Both the position numbers and the translations under genes were made by a program. A stretch of DNA of 64,000 nt from Promerops cafer (lineage: Eukaryota; Chordata; Aves; Passeriformes; Nectariniidae), in the NCBI GenBank assembly GCA_013398275.1, contig VZSE01011607.1, forward strand, positions 19,316 to 83,315, in the 5' to 3' direction. Every line of letters begins with the position of its first letter. Positions within the stretch are counted from its first letter, which is position 1. Positions 25,730 to 39,500 of this stretch are shown one piece after another. The notes under the pieces are model-generated. The model was given only the letters and a program-made list of their open reading frames with translations. It made no database searches and was not told the origin of the DNA.

Positions 25730-25980
25730 CAATATGTTGCTATGGTGCATGCTGCCGAAGAGAATAAGCTAATGGGCTCTCTCTTTAATGTGATTAGAGC
25801 TATTATTGACATAATGCCAGAAGACGCAAAACCATTAGCATTACACTACAGCTCACTTCAGTCACTACTCAGATTTAGCATTTGATCCACAATTTTAATT
25901 TTGCTCTGCTCTATTCAGGGCTGCATTACACAAAATGCATAATTAAAAGCTGATGTGATTCTCTCTACTTCTCAAATTAA
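25730..25980. promoter_or_regulatory. Candidate conserved non-coding element
   Basis: Non-repetitive block rich in homeodomain-like cores: GAATAAGCTAATGGG near 25762, TTTAATGTGATTAGAGC near 25784, CCATTAGCATTACAC near 25832, and ATGCATAATTAA at 25935-25946, which combines octamer-like and homeodomain-like motifs. It lacks simple repeats and coding potential. The assignment as an enhancer-like element is inference. Confidence 0.3.
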
Positions 25981-28900
25981 AAACATGGCAAACATTTGTA
26001 GTTCTAATCCACTAGAAATTAATAAACCAAACATTGTCTTTTATCCTCGTTCCTCAGTGCAATTCAGGATTCATGTTGGGAATATTTTACAATGCAACAG
26101 AAAACTACACTGAGAGTCACTGCTCAAAAGGAAAGAACAGTGTCTAAAGTCTGTACTGTACTGCTGTGAGAACCTGAAGGACAGCATCATACTGACAGCC
26201 TCACAATTCCTGAAGTTATTCAAGGAGAGGTTTTCTGGTCACTAAAGAAGAGTAAAGTTATGGGTGGTTTCGATTTTGAAAAATCACACAATTTTTGAAT
26301 GTAGAGCTTGCAAACTAAATACAGAAGTAGTGCTCATCCTAAGCAAATTTACTAATTAATCCATGTTGCAGATCAGCCCAATCATCATAGTGTACAATTT
26401 GTCCTAAACACACAGATAGGTCTTCCAACAAGGCCTAAGGCATACTGCACCAACACTAGTGTCTGCCTGTGTTCCCAATTTCAATGTCAAACCATGACAT
26501 TATAAATAATGCAGGACAACTAACTGCATAGGAAGCTAGAAGTTTTCATCCCAGTTTAGTAGCAACGTATGCCAAGGGAAATTGCATTCACATTTTGCTA
26601 GCTCTTATTTCTTCTCCACATCTTTCCAGGAATAGTAGACATGGGTGCAGCTTTTTTACTCTAAAGTCAAATGTTCATAGTGCAGGTGGCAGCAGAAAAA
26701 GTTTAAAAATTTCATTCTGGTTGTGGAAGAAAATATCAAGCCCAGAAAATGCTAACTGTATTTAATTTTTTAAAAAATCACTGAGTGGTGTAAAAAGGAT
26801 TCAGTAAGAACACCGTTCAGGCATAACATTATATTTAAAATGTACTGATAATAAGCTTCAGAATTGGCTCAAATGTTTACTTGCGTGATACAGTAAAAAG
26901 AGGTTGAACCCTAAATCTTTGGATTCAAAATACAGATGTAAATGTACACATCTATAGAGACAAGTATCAAGAGTACAAACATATACTGGCACCTGGATTA
27001 TATATAAACAGTAAAATAAATATTTTAATAGCAACTAATTATGAATTCTAAGTCAAAGCCAAAACAGTATATTTTAACAACTCTTCAGTGTTAAAAATTG
27101 TTTTAATACTTATCACTGCTCAGTTCCTTAAGCAATCCAGCTGCCTATGGTACAACCATAATTTTAAAGACATCTTAAAACCTGTGTATTAGATAACTAG
27201 ATTATTTTGTAACTAAGCAAAATCTGAAGACTTAATCTTCTTTTAAAATTTGAGATCTCTTAAACAATGAGATGTTTTGCTGCATCTTATCTGTCATTTT
27301 TCAGCAATCGGAGTCTGGGTAGGCTGACCAAATGCTGACTAAACTATGTATCATCTTGAAAATATTGCTATCTGATATATCAGAAATAAAGATCATTTCA
27401 CCTCACTCTCATAAGCATCACAGCTTTAGAGTCCATTATTCTTCTTAGGTTTTTTTTTTCTGCTGCTGAGTTTAAGTAAAATTTCTTAACTGAAATTTTG
27501 CTATCTAGCACGTTAATGTACTTACTGCTATTAATCAAGCCTGATAGAATCCAAGTTGTTTGGAGTTTTTTGCTGGATGGGGTTTTTGTGTGTAAATACT
27601 ACTGAAAATACTGGCAAATCATAGGTAACGTTAATATAAAAGAGAAAATTTTCTTGTGAAAATTATCTAACAAGGCATGTATATTTAATTCAAGCACATA
27701 TTAGGAAGCTAAGGGAAACAAACATTGAAGATACAGTTTATCAGTATTCACATACAGTTAGCACTTAGATCTCTAGTAAGAATTCTTGACCCATGGCTAT
27801 ATGCTTTGCTAAAGATTTTACTTAGTAATGACAAGCAAAAAAAATTAGGAGTGAAATATGGTATTAACAAAGTCAGTGGAAACAATTTCATGCCCTCGGA
27901 CTTACCTTGGATTAACACAGAAGAGCAAAGCTGAACCTGGGCCCTTCCTGAGTCAAGGCCCACATGCACACTTTTCTGCATAAACATAAACCATGTAAAC
28001 CCTTTTCTCCTGCCTAGGTGACATTCTGGTTTTTGGCCTAAGCAAACTACTAGAGAGCATATGTGGCAATTTTGTGTGGGCCAAAGTTGGTAGAAATAGT
28101 CCTTCTGGGCCCCTTCCAAGAAGGGCTCAACATCAAGTGCACTCAGGTCTGAGAGAAATCATTGCATTTTCACTTGGTGTTGGGTCACCAAACACAAAGC
28201 TTCAACGCTTAATTTTCTTATGCTGTGCACAAGCACATTTTATTTAAATATCTCCAAGTAAAAGGTCTCCATATATTTATTTTCACTTGATTTTAAAACT
28301 AGAATTTTCTGTGTCTTAATTATAAAATCTAATCTGATTAGATTCAGATCTCTTACTATTCAAAACCACTCAAAATTCTGAAATTTTTCATCTCATGCAT
28401 TCTGGGAAAAAAAATTTACTATTTTCAAATTATTACTTTTTTTTTTCCCCCCCAGAATTATAAGGGAGTTCCATAGGATTCATATTGCAATTTTGATTGC
28501 AATACTCCATATGTAGAGACTGCTGGGCTTTATAAAGTAAAGCTTTTTAAGTATAAAAATCTTCTAATGTTTGAAGTCCTTATTGAAAATTCAAAAGAAA
28601 GTAATTTCCATGGTGGCAAATCCTCCTATGCTCCTTGTCCAAGTCCTACTGATATTTGTGTGCAAATAATGAGTACAAGGATGTATGCCAAATGTATTTA
28701 CCCTTTCTCTGATAACAATCTTTACCATCATTACAGTCCATTTCCTTACCAGTATTGAATTAATGGATTTGGATAAATCTTCTGCCAAATGTATCATACA
28801 AAACCAATTAGGAATTCTTAAAGGATCAAAAGCATCCTCTGGTCCCAGTGAGTCTGTACCCACTGGCTGGCTAGTAAACATTTTAAAAGTAAAGCAATGA

Positions 28901-31368
28901 AAAGCAAAGCAATGAAGGAAAAATGAGTGTGATCTCTGGAATGAAATACCATCATCAATACTACCAACAAGAGAGATTTATTTCAAAATCATATTTTATC
29001 TGACACACCTAGTCTTCTTGCTTACCCCATCTCAGTGAACCAGATTACCTTAAATCAGGTCCAATCTAGACCACAGTTTGTGTGTGAAGGAGAGGCAGGT
29101 CTGTGTGGAGGGAGCTGCCGCATCTGAGCTATGGGCACATCCATCTCTACTGCTATAGGAAAGGCAGAGAAAAAGCCATCCAGCTCCTCCCTGACAAAAG
29201 TAATGTCTAAATATCTCGAGATTTCATACAGGCAAAAAAACCCCCTATCACACTGGCAAAGTGAATGGCAATGCAGATAAATAATAGATTAATTAACAAG
29301 AGATAAGTACAATTCAATAGTGTAATACTCTTCCTAAGCTGCATCCTCAGTTATCTCTGAACCGCAGTGGACTAATTGAATCTTAGAAGTGTCTCATTGG
29401 ATAAAGTATAAATATAATAGCAATACTGTAATTTATAAACTTTTTATTCCTCATTCCTTATTTTTGATCCTGCTGCTCTACTTTCCTTACTTTACAGTTC
29501 TTCAGCTATGTTCTGGCCACCTATTCCCTTCTTCCAAGCAGAATGACTGACCACACCTTTCTACACAAAATATATCTGATGTGAGATGCTCTTCCCAAAG
29601 TTGCCAGGATAGCCACAGAGATGTGCCGAAACCAATAAAAATTATGCACTCATTCATAAAATGGAGGGTCACCAGAATGCCTGACCGCATTATGGGTTGC
29701 TTCCATCCAACATCAATCTCCTTAAAGAGATTGCTTGCATTTTGTTTAAAACAACACAATTCTGCAAGCCACGGGGACTACTGAGGCTGAGGTGCACCTC
29801 ACTTGCAGACATGTAAATGTGAGTTGTTACTGTTTCATAGCAGCACAAAGGAGAAATGAGTAAGACTAGAAACAGGTGGAAGACAAAAAGGAAAACACCT
29901 AAACTTAGAACACTCAAGCAGAAAGAGTTTAATTTGTGACCTTTTTCCTGGATGGTCTATTACATAATCTCTGTTTTTATCCTTCAGTGAACACAGAATT
30001 TTCTGCCTAAAAACATCCTTTAATGTAAATTATAAGATGAAAGAACTGTTAGATGTAATTAAGTGCAGATCATCTCCTGTACAGGTGATTTTTAGCTGAG
30101 GGAGCACAAGACCTAAATTAGCCACATGAATGCTGGTGGACTGCACAAGAGCACATTTTAAGTATGCAAGCATCGTTTTGTACCACCAAGATGATAATAT
30201 TATGTATTAAAATAAATCTGCTTTTGCAATGAGAAAAGAGAGCTTGTCACTTAGTGTAAGGGGGAAAAAATATCATTCCTGGACTATTGACAGCTATCAG
30301 CTGAGCTAAGCAGAATAAGCTGAGAGTATAGATGAAGACACAGGTTAGTTTCATTCCACTACAGGGAACATAAAAGCATGACACTACGATTAGTAATGTG
30401 TATGTGTGTAAATTTATAAATCTTTATATACTAGAAGAAGAACTTAGTATAATGCATGAGCTGCAGCAGATTTTCAACCCTCCTGCCAGCACATCTGTAA
30501 ACTAAAAGCTATATAATGAATTGGTTTTTTGTTTAGAAAAAAAAAAATTAAGGGAAAATTATTCATGGTATTTGGTGATGACAAAAGGCAATTAAAAAAA
30601 CACCCCACTTTTCTCATATGGCTTAAGATCATTTTTCTGTCATAAGTTCCCAGAATCCAAGTCACAATATGTATGTGGACATTCGGTGTCAGTGCAAGTT
30701 AGCAGTAAGAGAAAGTTCAAACTAACTAGAGGCAAATTGATTGGAATCAGACTCTGGGTAAGACCCTGTATCATCTGTGCTGTGCTCAACACAAATCAGA
30801 AATAAAATCAAATGCCATGGCAATGCAAGAAGCAGCAACCTGTCTGACAAGAATGAGACCCAAAGTGTAGGCAGGTACCACCTGTGGCTCAGCTCTGAGG
30901 TTCTACTGTCAAAATATGTTCCTAGTCAGAATCAATTATGCCAGACCACCGGATCATGCTTATGGACACAAAAAACCACCCCTAGCTTTAAAGATTGTCT
31001 TTGTAGGTGTACGGCTCTGTAGGTTCTCTACTGAGAAGAAATAAAACCCCACAGCTTTATAATAAGACAGTAAAAAATCACAATCAACATGCAAAAAAAG
31101 AAAGTCCAGCATTAAGCTGATATCAGCATATATTTTGTTAAAGGTTATGTTAGTTTATGCTAGTAGAATACTAGCTACTACACAAAACAGCAAGTCTATA
31201 TTCTGCTTTTGTACAAAACTGTGCTTTTGAGATAATCTCCAATAAGATCGACAAAAATAGACATGAATTAAAAATTAACTGTCATTATAAAATGAGAAAA
31301 AAGGGCAAAACTCAAATCTCCACAACAGTCCATGAAGACTGCAATATCTATTACTTACAATACTAATT
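25981..31368. other. Intronic DNA, nothing recognised
   Basis: AT-rich intronic sequence without recognisable genes or repeats. T- and C-rich runs occur at about 28438-28455 and an A run at about 30537-30548. Short open frames on both strands at 27725-28119, 28567-28900 and 29502-29917 overlap each other and lack domains. Confidence 0.6.
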
Positions 31369-32338
31369 TCATGGAAACACAGAATTGTTAGGGTTGGAAG
31401 GAACCTTTGGAGATCATCTAGTCCCATCTGCTGCCACAGGAAACTGTCCAAGTGGGTTTTGAATGTCTCCCGAGAGGAAGATTCCATGATCTCCCTGGGC
31501 AGCCTGTTCCAGTGCTCTGCCACCTTCAGCGTACAGAAATTCTTGCTCTCTTTGAGATGGAACTTGTGTTTTAGTTTAGGGCTATTACTCCTAATCCTGC
31601 TATTGGGCACCACTGAAAAGAGTCTGGCACCATGCTCCTGACACCCACCTTTGAGATATTTCTATCTATTGATGAGATCCCCTCTCAGTCTTCTCTTCTC
31701 CAGACCAAACAGTCCCAGCTCCCAGAGTCTCTCCTCATAAGAGAGAAGCTCCAGACCCCTGATCATCCTTGTGGCTCTCCACTGGACCCTCTCCAGTAGC
31801 TCCTTGTCTCTCTCATGCTGAGGAGCCCAGAACTGGACACAGCACTCCAGGTGTGGCCTCACTAGGGCTGAGAATGGGGGGAGGATCACCTCCCTCGACC
31901 TGCTGGCCACTCTTCCCAGTGCACCCCAGGATGCCACTGGCCCTCCTGGCCACGGGGGCACTGATGGCTCAGGGACAACTTGTGATCCACCAGGAGTCCC
32001 AGGTCCTTTTTCAGAGCTGCTCTGTAGGAGGTCAGCCCCAGCCTGTGCTGGCTCTTGGGGCTGTTCCTCCCCAGGTGCAGGACCCAGCACTTGCCCTTGT
32101 TGAGCCTCATCAGGTTTCTCTCTGCCCAACCCTCCAGCTGATCGAGGTCCCACAGAATGGCAGCAGAGCTTTCAGGTGGATCAGCCACTGGCCCCAGTTT
32201 AGTGTCACCAGCAAACTTCCTGAGGGTGCATTTGATCCCTTCCTCCAGGTCACTGATAAACAAATTCAATGATATTGGACCCAGTATTGATCCCTGGGGA
32301 ACATCACTGACTGCAGGCCTCCATTTGGATTCTACTGG
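31369..32338 (-). mobile_element. 5'-truncated CR1 LINE, minus strand
   Basis: Read on the minus strand from 32338, a single frame gives WRPAVSDVPQGSILGPISLN, then NLFISDLEEGIKCTLRKFAG, DTKLG, and RLNKGKCWVLHLGRN. It continues in another frame through HLECCVQFWAPQHERDKELL and RVQWRATRMIRGLELLSYEE to the 3' UTR (CTTCCAACCCTAACAATTC at the end). These are the reverse transcriptase C-terminal region and the tail of a CR1 element. The catalytic F/YADD box reads FAGD, an Asp-to-Gly change, and there is a frameshift downstream. The copy is inactive. It is oriented with BNC2. Confidence 0.95.
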
Positions 32339-32356
32339 AATAGAATTTCTTATACA

Positions 32357-32376
32357 TATTTACATATATGTAAATA
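32357..32376. repeat. Perfect 20-base palindrome
   Basis: TATTTACATA and its reverse complement meet at 32366/32367, giving an exact 20-base inverted repeat without spacer. It lies about 20 bases beyond the truncated 5' end of the adjacent CR1 copy. Confidence 0.85.
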
Positions 32377-33469
32377 AACTTATCAAAGTACTTTTGATAT
32401 ATGTAGGTAGACCTGTACTGACTATATATCTGCATTGCTTTCAGCATAGGCATGCACAAATTCTGAGCTTGGAACTCTGAATTTTACCATAATTTAAATT
32501 GTAAATATTAAAAAACCCACATACAACTATGAAAAAAATCTCCAGCAAGTTTTGCAATTAAAATCTGTTGCCAATTAGATGTGTGGGACACTAAAAGAAA
32601 AAAAAAGGAGCTACAGAAAAGAGATTTGCAAAATGTTTTCTAAACCACAAAAAACAGTTAATGTAGTAGGCAGGAAAAGGTGGATTTGCTGTATTGGAAG
32701 TAAAAAATCAGTCAGTTGTAAGGAAATTACAGTAGTTCTGGTCTCAGATGGGTTTTTAGTAAGTTCACAATGTACTGTACACAGGTCAATTCTATTCTTA
32801 CCCTAGATATTCTTAAAAGACCAGAAGTACTAACCTGAAAGAGTGAAAATGTTTGCTACCATAATGCAATAAAATTATTGTAGTAACAACACAACCAACA
32901 AATCACATTATATAGGATTTATTTCTTTACTTTTGTGTAGGTGATTGATGATGTGTTGGTGTACACAGAGTACCTACAACTTTTGCAGTCTCTATATCTT
33001 CACTCTGCTCAATCAGCTAGGTGATGAGACATGAATTTTTAGTGGCTGTGAAACAATGGTCTGTGGTCAGACTGTAGGATTGGCTACTTCTGTTACAGTT
33101 TGGACACTAAAAAAGCCCAAAAAAACTAGACAAAAACATGCTGAGAAGAACAAAGTAAAATATTTACTGCTGGCTGTTAAAATACATCCTTCAAGTTAAG
33201 GCTAATGTGCTTTCCAATATAGGAACATTACCAAGGGGTCAGCATTACAGCATTAAAATTTTAGAAACCAGGACTCTCAGGAGCAGTCCATGGTCTTACA
33301 AGCAAAGGAACACAAATAGAGTGATGGAGCCACTGAACCACAAACAGTAGTTTTTAAGTGAAAAGTCATGCAAAGGTACAAGGGCCTCAGGTCTCTGGTG
33401 TAACAGGTACATCTATGTCTGCCTATCAGCTCACTCAAGTGCTATTAAAGGCCAACCAATCCATCTGAG
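32377..33469. other. Intronic DNA, nothing recognised
   Basis: AT-rich sequence, no repeats or domains recognised. The open frame at 32579-32806 (plus) is lysine-rich and looks like chance. Confidence 0.6.
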
Positions 33470-33720
33470 TGGGCCCATTTGCTCCTTGCAGGTACAAATG
33501 GCTATTTGCTGTACATATGCGATTACACACTCACTTCCTTTGCCCTATGCTAACAGCATGTAAAACAAAAAAGTGCCATTTTATGTACACAAAGGCACTT
33601 ATCTGGGGCCCTTGGGCTCTGAATACAAAGCACTCTGAATAGATTGATGGTACTGCGGTGGGGACAAACAGGAAATGGACAACTGTATTTCCCAGGTTAA
33701 TAGCGTAATGATTCTCTATT
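33470..33720. promoter_or_regulatory. Candidate conserved non-coding element
   Basis: Balanced, non-repetitive block with an E-box CATATG at 33514-33519, a RUNX-like TGCGGT at 33654-33659, and a GC-rich core GGGGCCCTTGGGCTC near 33605-33619. There is no open frame or transposon character. The interpretation is based on texture only. Confidence 0.25.
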
Positions 33721-33929
33721 ACTAAAAAAACTTGTGCACTTCACCACCTTTTGCTACTGATTTTTCCAGAGTAGAAAGATATGCAATAATGGAAAGCAGA
33801 CAGATTCTATTCAGGCAAAGGATATCAAGACAGTAAGAAGTGTTGGTGAGTGATTCTGGACTTCTGATCTGATTGCTGTTACATCTTTGCAGTTTGTGCT
33901 ACTGGTGACTGAAATGTACCAATGCACAA

Positions 33930-34056
33930 TATTTTTTTTATTTGTCTGATTTTTCTTGTTGTGGGGGTTTTTTTGTGGGTTTGTGTTTTTTTTTTGTTTG
34001 TTTTTGTTTTTTTGTTTAGGGTTTTTTTTTGTTTGGCTTGTTTTGTTTGTTTTTGC
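33930..34056. repeat. T/G-rich low-complexity tract
   Basis: About 125 bases almost wholly T and G on the plus strand, with TTTG and GTTTT units and GTGGGGG and TGTGGG islands. On the minus strand (the BNC2 transcript sense) it reads as an A/C-rich tract. Confidence 0.88.
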
Positions 34057-36489
34057 TTAGCTTAGAATATAATACAATACATGAAACCTTTCTAGAAAAG
34101 GCTGGATTATATCCAGAGTTTCCAGTTCCTTAAAAAATACACTTAAATGTAATTAGAAAATGCTTAGGTGACACATACACTGGATAGAGTATTTCATCCA
34201 CAAACCTCCAGAGACTTGCCACTAAATTGCATGCACCATAGCAGGTGCAGTACATTTTACTGCTTGTATCAGCTCAGATCCCTGGTGAAAACTACAGGAA
34301 AGCAACTAATTTAAAAAAAATAAAAAATAAAAACTCCCACACAATAATGCCTACACTTTTTTTCCTGGTTATCTCCTGCAAACACATAGTACTTTTCTCT
34401 TCAGAATATTAATTCTGCACAGAAGAACATCAGGACAGTTAAAGTGTCACTACACCCAACAAATATGACTTGTGCTAAGATTCAGACGACACTTTTCAAA
34501 GAATGAGGCATTTATAGACCTTGCAACACAGACAGATTTTTTTCTCATCCTCCCTCAAATGCATTTGTTACATAAATGAAATACCAGTGTGAGAGGTACT
34601 TTTAGAAATATCTGCGTATCCTTGCCATAAACACCAAAACTATCTCCCTACCAGGCAATATTGAAAAGACTAGGAATATAAGCTCATAATTTGTGGTTTT
34701 TATTGTCCCTTGGTGACTCATACTCCAAACACCCAGGTAGTTCTCAGCATTTTGAAATTTGGCTTTGTGTTAAATTTTGAATAATATCTACCATTTTACA
34801 CCTCAGAGCTCAGAGAAGGCAGCACGGTAGTTGGTGTACAGATGTGACAGAATGTTTTTATTCTAGAAAAAAGCTCCCTGTTTTTGACACACTGGAAAAT
34901 GTACAGCCAGAGAATGCTTGAGGCGAAGATGCCACACCAGCCTTACATCTGTCTGCTTTCATTTGTCTACAACTGTGCTTATAGATAAAACATGCCTTCC
35001 AGATGTCATCACAAGCAGTGTTCATATGCTGACTTCACTGAGATACTATTGTTTGCTGCCAGCATAACAGAGTTGTAAAACTAAAATATTTAAACTCTGC
35101 ACTACTCAACACAACTTTGAATGTCACACAGGATCTTATTTCAGGATTAATTAATGTACACCCCAATAAAATAATCATGTGTTTGAAAAACCAGAGTTAG
35201 CTGGCATATACAGTATGCTGCCCTTTTTTCTTCTTTTCTTTGTCTTTTAAAGACACAGTTTGTGTTCCAGGAAGTACAGTAGAGGTAAAGAAGTTGCCCA
35301 CAAAGGAGAAAAACATATACCCCCAATATGTTTGAAATGGGTGACTACATCTCTATAGCGTGACAACGTTCTGTATCTTACACATATTATAAACTCTCCA
35401 GATTTTTTGGAAGGATTATGACTGAAAACTAGGAGTTATACTTCAGAGGAATATCTTCATCTACAGTGGTTGAAATTAAACCTATACAGTTAAATATATA
35501 CATCAAATGTAAATATTTATCTATATATTAAATATAGAGAATTAATTTTTTTCCTTTATCATGTCTTGTGAACACTTCACCATCATTAATTACTTGCAAT
35601 CACAACTTTTTGAAAGATTTCCCTGGGTGGTCATTCTGTTAACAGAACTTCTATTCAACTACACTAGTTCTAAGTTAAAACAGCATTAATTAAAAATTCA
35701 CAGCTTTACATCCATGTAACTCCTCATAGATAAGAAACAGAAATTTTCCTCCACAAAGATTTCTGTGCTCTTGTCCAAAATCTTTAAACTGTTGAGTAAT
35801 TTCTTTTGCGTAGTTTGAAGACAACTTGAGAAACTAAATTTTTACCACTGAAAATACCTGTTTCACTTTCAGACATTTCTTGCTACTAATGAAATAATGA
35901 CCTGGGTATCTTAAAATGTTTCATTTCGTGACTTATGGGAAAATTATTATGCTGATCATGATATGCAATATTACTGTCATTCCATAATGAAAATGATCAG
36001 ATATCTCTATAATAACAGGTTAAATATTTGAAAATTTTGAGTTATTAACTCTAAGAGAAGTATGGCATGTTTGCAAAAAAATCACATGAAGTTTGTAAAC
36101 TCTCCAGAAGAAATTGTTTTGGAAGAGACTTCATTTCTAAAGAGTGGATTTCAACAAAAAGAGGACTGTAAAATTTATTTGACTGTACATCTTGAAGGGG
36201 TCTTAAAATTTCTGCCAGCCTTTGCTCAGGTTGGAAGAGACTGCATTTTCAACTTGGTGGACTCCACAGAGAATATTTTCAGTTCCCCCTAATTTTTATG
36301 AGACAAATATTTTTATTCTAGGAATTTATATATTATTCCAACACACTTTTTGTGTGCTCAAACGCTTGTCTACTGAGGGAAGCTATAGAGTGATATTTAC
36401 CTAGTAAATTTGTATTGTACATTTGCACATGATCTACTGAAGGGTGAACACAGCCACATGGCTTATCACTCATTTCAATTAGCATTAAA
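34057..36489. other. Intronic DNA, nothing recognised
   Basis: Ordinary intronic sequence. The segment at about 34880-35060 is more balanced in composition and could be another regulatory block, but it has no clear motif cluster. Confidence 0.55.
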
Positions 36490-36526
<37 letters not shown>

Positions 36527-36530
36527 TTTT
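36490..36530. repeat. (TTTTC)n followed by poly-T
   Basis: Four TTTTC-type units run into a 21-base T run that ends before AAGG. On the minus strand it reads as poly-A followed by GAAAA units, which is a possible retroposon tail, but no retroposon body is recognised next to it. Confidence 0.9.
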
Positions 36531-39500
36531 AAGGTCCTGTCAAGAAAACCAAACCCTAAACTAGCAATTTGGTCAAGCAGTAGAAAGCAATTGAGAGTTC
36601 ACCAATTTCTATCAACAAAACTTAAAGAAATCTATAGAAAAAAATCAACGTTGCTAAAACAAAATTATGTGGGAAATTTCATCTGTTTTCATTGGTGCTG
36701 TTAAAGGATTGTGTTCACAATGCTAAAAGCATACGCAAGTCAATACTTCCCAGTTTATTTTTTATTGGAAATTAATCTAAATACAAATATTTGAGAGTGA
36801 AGACTCTAAGACTGGATGCTAGGATGCAGAACTCCATGTATATTGCAGAACTCTGTATTCATCCACTAACAGTGAGAAACATCCTACTATTTGTTATCCA
36901 CGTGTACTTCAGAAGAACCCAGGGCACACAGCCCTCATTCTATCACGAACGGTAGAGCTGATTCAGTTAATTGTCAGTTAAATATCTTACAGCTATTTTA
37001 TTTAACTACTTAAAAAAAATTATACTGTGGTTCATACAGTAAGCTACCAAGTAGTTTTCAGGAATCTCAATAATTTCCAACTCCTTAGTTTCCTAACTTG
37101 GTAATTGCCATTTTATGGAAAGAAAACATATATTTTCTTGTGTTTATAAATATACACATGCACACACACCCATACATAGATGTATTTCCTGTATTACAAG
37201 AGTTGGAAAAGAGACTATTTGTAAATAATCTGCAAATGTCTTCACCTTTTCTTGCAATAGATAAGTCCTATTTAAAGATATTGTATTGAACTTCCTCTAC
37301 ATTTCAGGGTAAAATCTTTATAGTTACCAAAGAATGTTTACTTCTCTTTCAAAATCTTCGCATGGTGCTTTTGAGCCAATAGATCAGAACCAGATACACT
37401 GGTCCCAGGTCATCTCTCACAATTTTCTTCAAGAAAGAAACTCCACATTGTACTCTTAAGCAGCAGTAAATATACACATCTGATTAGGGAAAGTAGTAAC
37501 AGAAGAACTTAAGGAGCTTTCAGAGGGATAGACCTACATTATGCTTTACAACACCTGCTACCTATTCTCCCCAGCTAACGGTTTTCAAATTTTGCTTTTA
37601 GGGAGTAATAACAATCTAAATTAGGAGCTCTGTAATTTGCCCTCTTTAAAGCTCAATTTTAATGTCATTCTTCAAAACTTAAAAAATGTCAGCACTGTCA
37701 ACAAGCTTTACTGTAGTAGCAACAGCATTTGGTCCAGAGAACATATTCTGCTTCATTTGCAAGGACAAAGAAATACCCAGTTGACCTGAGAATTGCCACA
37801 AGGAATTTGACAAGAATCTGGGCAAGTTAAGTTACCATCTATACAGCTGCTACTGAAAAGAATGAAGGGACATACCTATCAAGAACTACTAAAATGCTTG
37901 TCTCAAGATTATTATAAATGATATGGAAGAAAACCATAAAAAATCCCATAAAGGGCCTTAATTTAGGGATCTAACCCTCACAAACAGTGAACAGGACTTT
38001 ATCTCTGAACTATCTAAATCACTTTCAAAAATGAAATTCAAGCTCCCACTTACATCTTTTAGAAAAAATAAAAGGGCTCATTTGCATAACCATCCACAAA
38101 AGCTCTCATCCAGAACTTGCAGATTGTACTTGTGAATTAAAAATTGAAGGGCAAAAATTTCTATAGTTTTTAGGCTAAAATTACTTCTTTCAATAGAAAG
38201 AAAAGAGAGAAAGAGAGACAGGGTAAATCTGAGAACTCTGGAAAGAAATTCCTACTTTTCAGACTGACTCACAGAGCAGAAATACTTACGCTCAGATGTT
38301 GACTGCAAGCCGCACTTATGCTTTTTGTCATTGGCTCTTTATCTATGTGATATTGGTTTCTTCTGTTATCACTCCTAATTAAGAATCCACCCATTTTCCC
38401 CTATTATTTCACTGGGAACATTTGCCCTGCTGAGACAATCTTGTTTCTGGGAGCCCTGATGCAATACCACCCCTACCCATGTCTACTGGTGCTCCCTCTG
38501 GTCTGTGAAAGCAAATCCATTGTTCCTGTAAGATTTCTGAACTAAAAATATTGTGGTTACACTTACAATACCTGTTTCATCCCGTCAGAAGCCTAATGTA
38601 TTCACAGACTGCCTTGACTTACAGTTTCTAATGCTTTATCTAACGGCTTGTAAATCTGTCACACCCTTGATAACCTGTGCTCTTCTGTGAATGACTGCCT
38701 GTAAAAATACAAAAGTTCTGCAGCTGTAGTGAAATAATTTGTAGAAGGCAAAGTCCATGCTGGAGCCACAATGTCTTTTCCCTGCACATTGCCTGAAACG
38801 TTCATATCTTTTCTGGAGATGATTTTGCTTAAGCCCTTTGAAAATAAATCATTCTCAAAAGCACTCAAGATTTCCCTGAAGACTTTGTAAGGCTTCCTGC
38901 TTCATAGGTTTCCATTCCTTTGCTGTAAGGCTAATGCATTTTAGGGATGTTTGTTCTGATGCAAAGCTAACTTACGAGTAAAAATAAACTACCAGCATTT
39001 ATAATGCTGTTGGAAGGCGAAGAATGCCAAATGCTAAACTTAAATTACCAGAGTTGGTAGTCATTCCTTAATAACCTTCTCTTTAGACAGCTTTTTGTGT
39101 CTCAGAGGAAAAGACATTTAGTAGGAGTATAATGATGAACATTCCATCACTTAAAAAAACCAGCAAAATCCCCAAACCTGCAATAGCCTTAGATGAAGAA
39201 AAAAATAATAATTTTATGGGAGAAGATGATGGCAATCCACTTCCAGTTTGATGCATGAAACTAGAGGTGAATCATTGCCATTATTACTCACGTGAGCTGT
39301 ATGTTTATTACTCATAAGCCATCCTGTTTACCCTTCTGTGAACACTAGGAGCTACACTTAGCTTCTTTCAGATATGCCTGTCTACACAAAGATTTTACTA
39401 GTGTTCACATAAATAAGTATTTACAAAAAAACCAGCAAACCAAACAAAAAAAAACTCACAAAGCAATGTCTAGGAAAAAAATCCCCACTTTTGCGCAGAA

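Noticed and set aside
31662..32272. 163- and 167-codon frames as possible novel genes
   Set aside because: The minus-strand frame is the CR1 reverse transcriptase C-terminal region and the plus-strand frame is its antisense shadow.
36490..36530. Processed pseudogene tail on the minus strand
   Set aside because: The adjacent sequence shows no similarity to any gene or retroposon that I recognise. It is kept only as a simple repeat.
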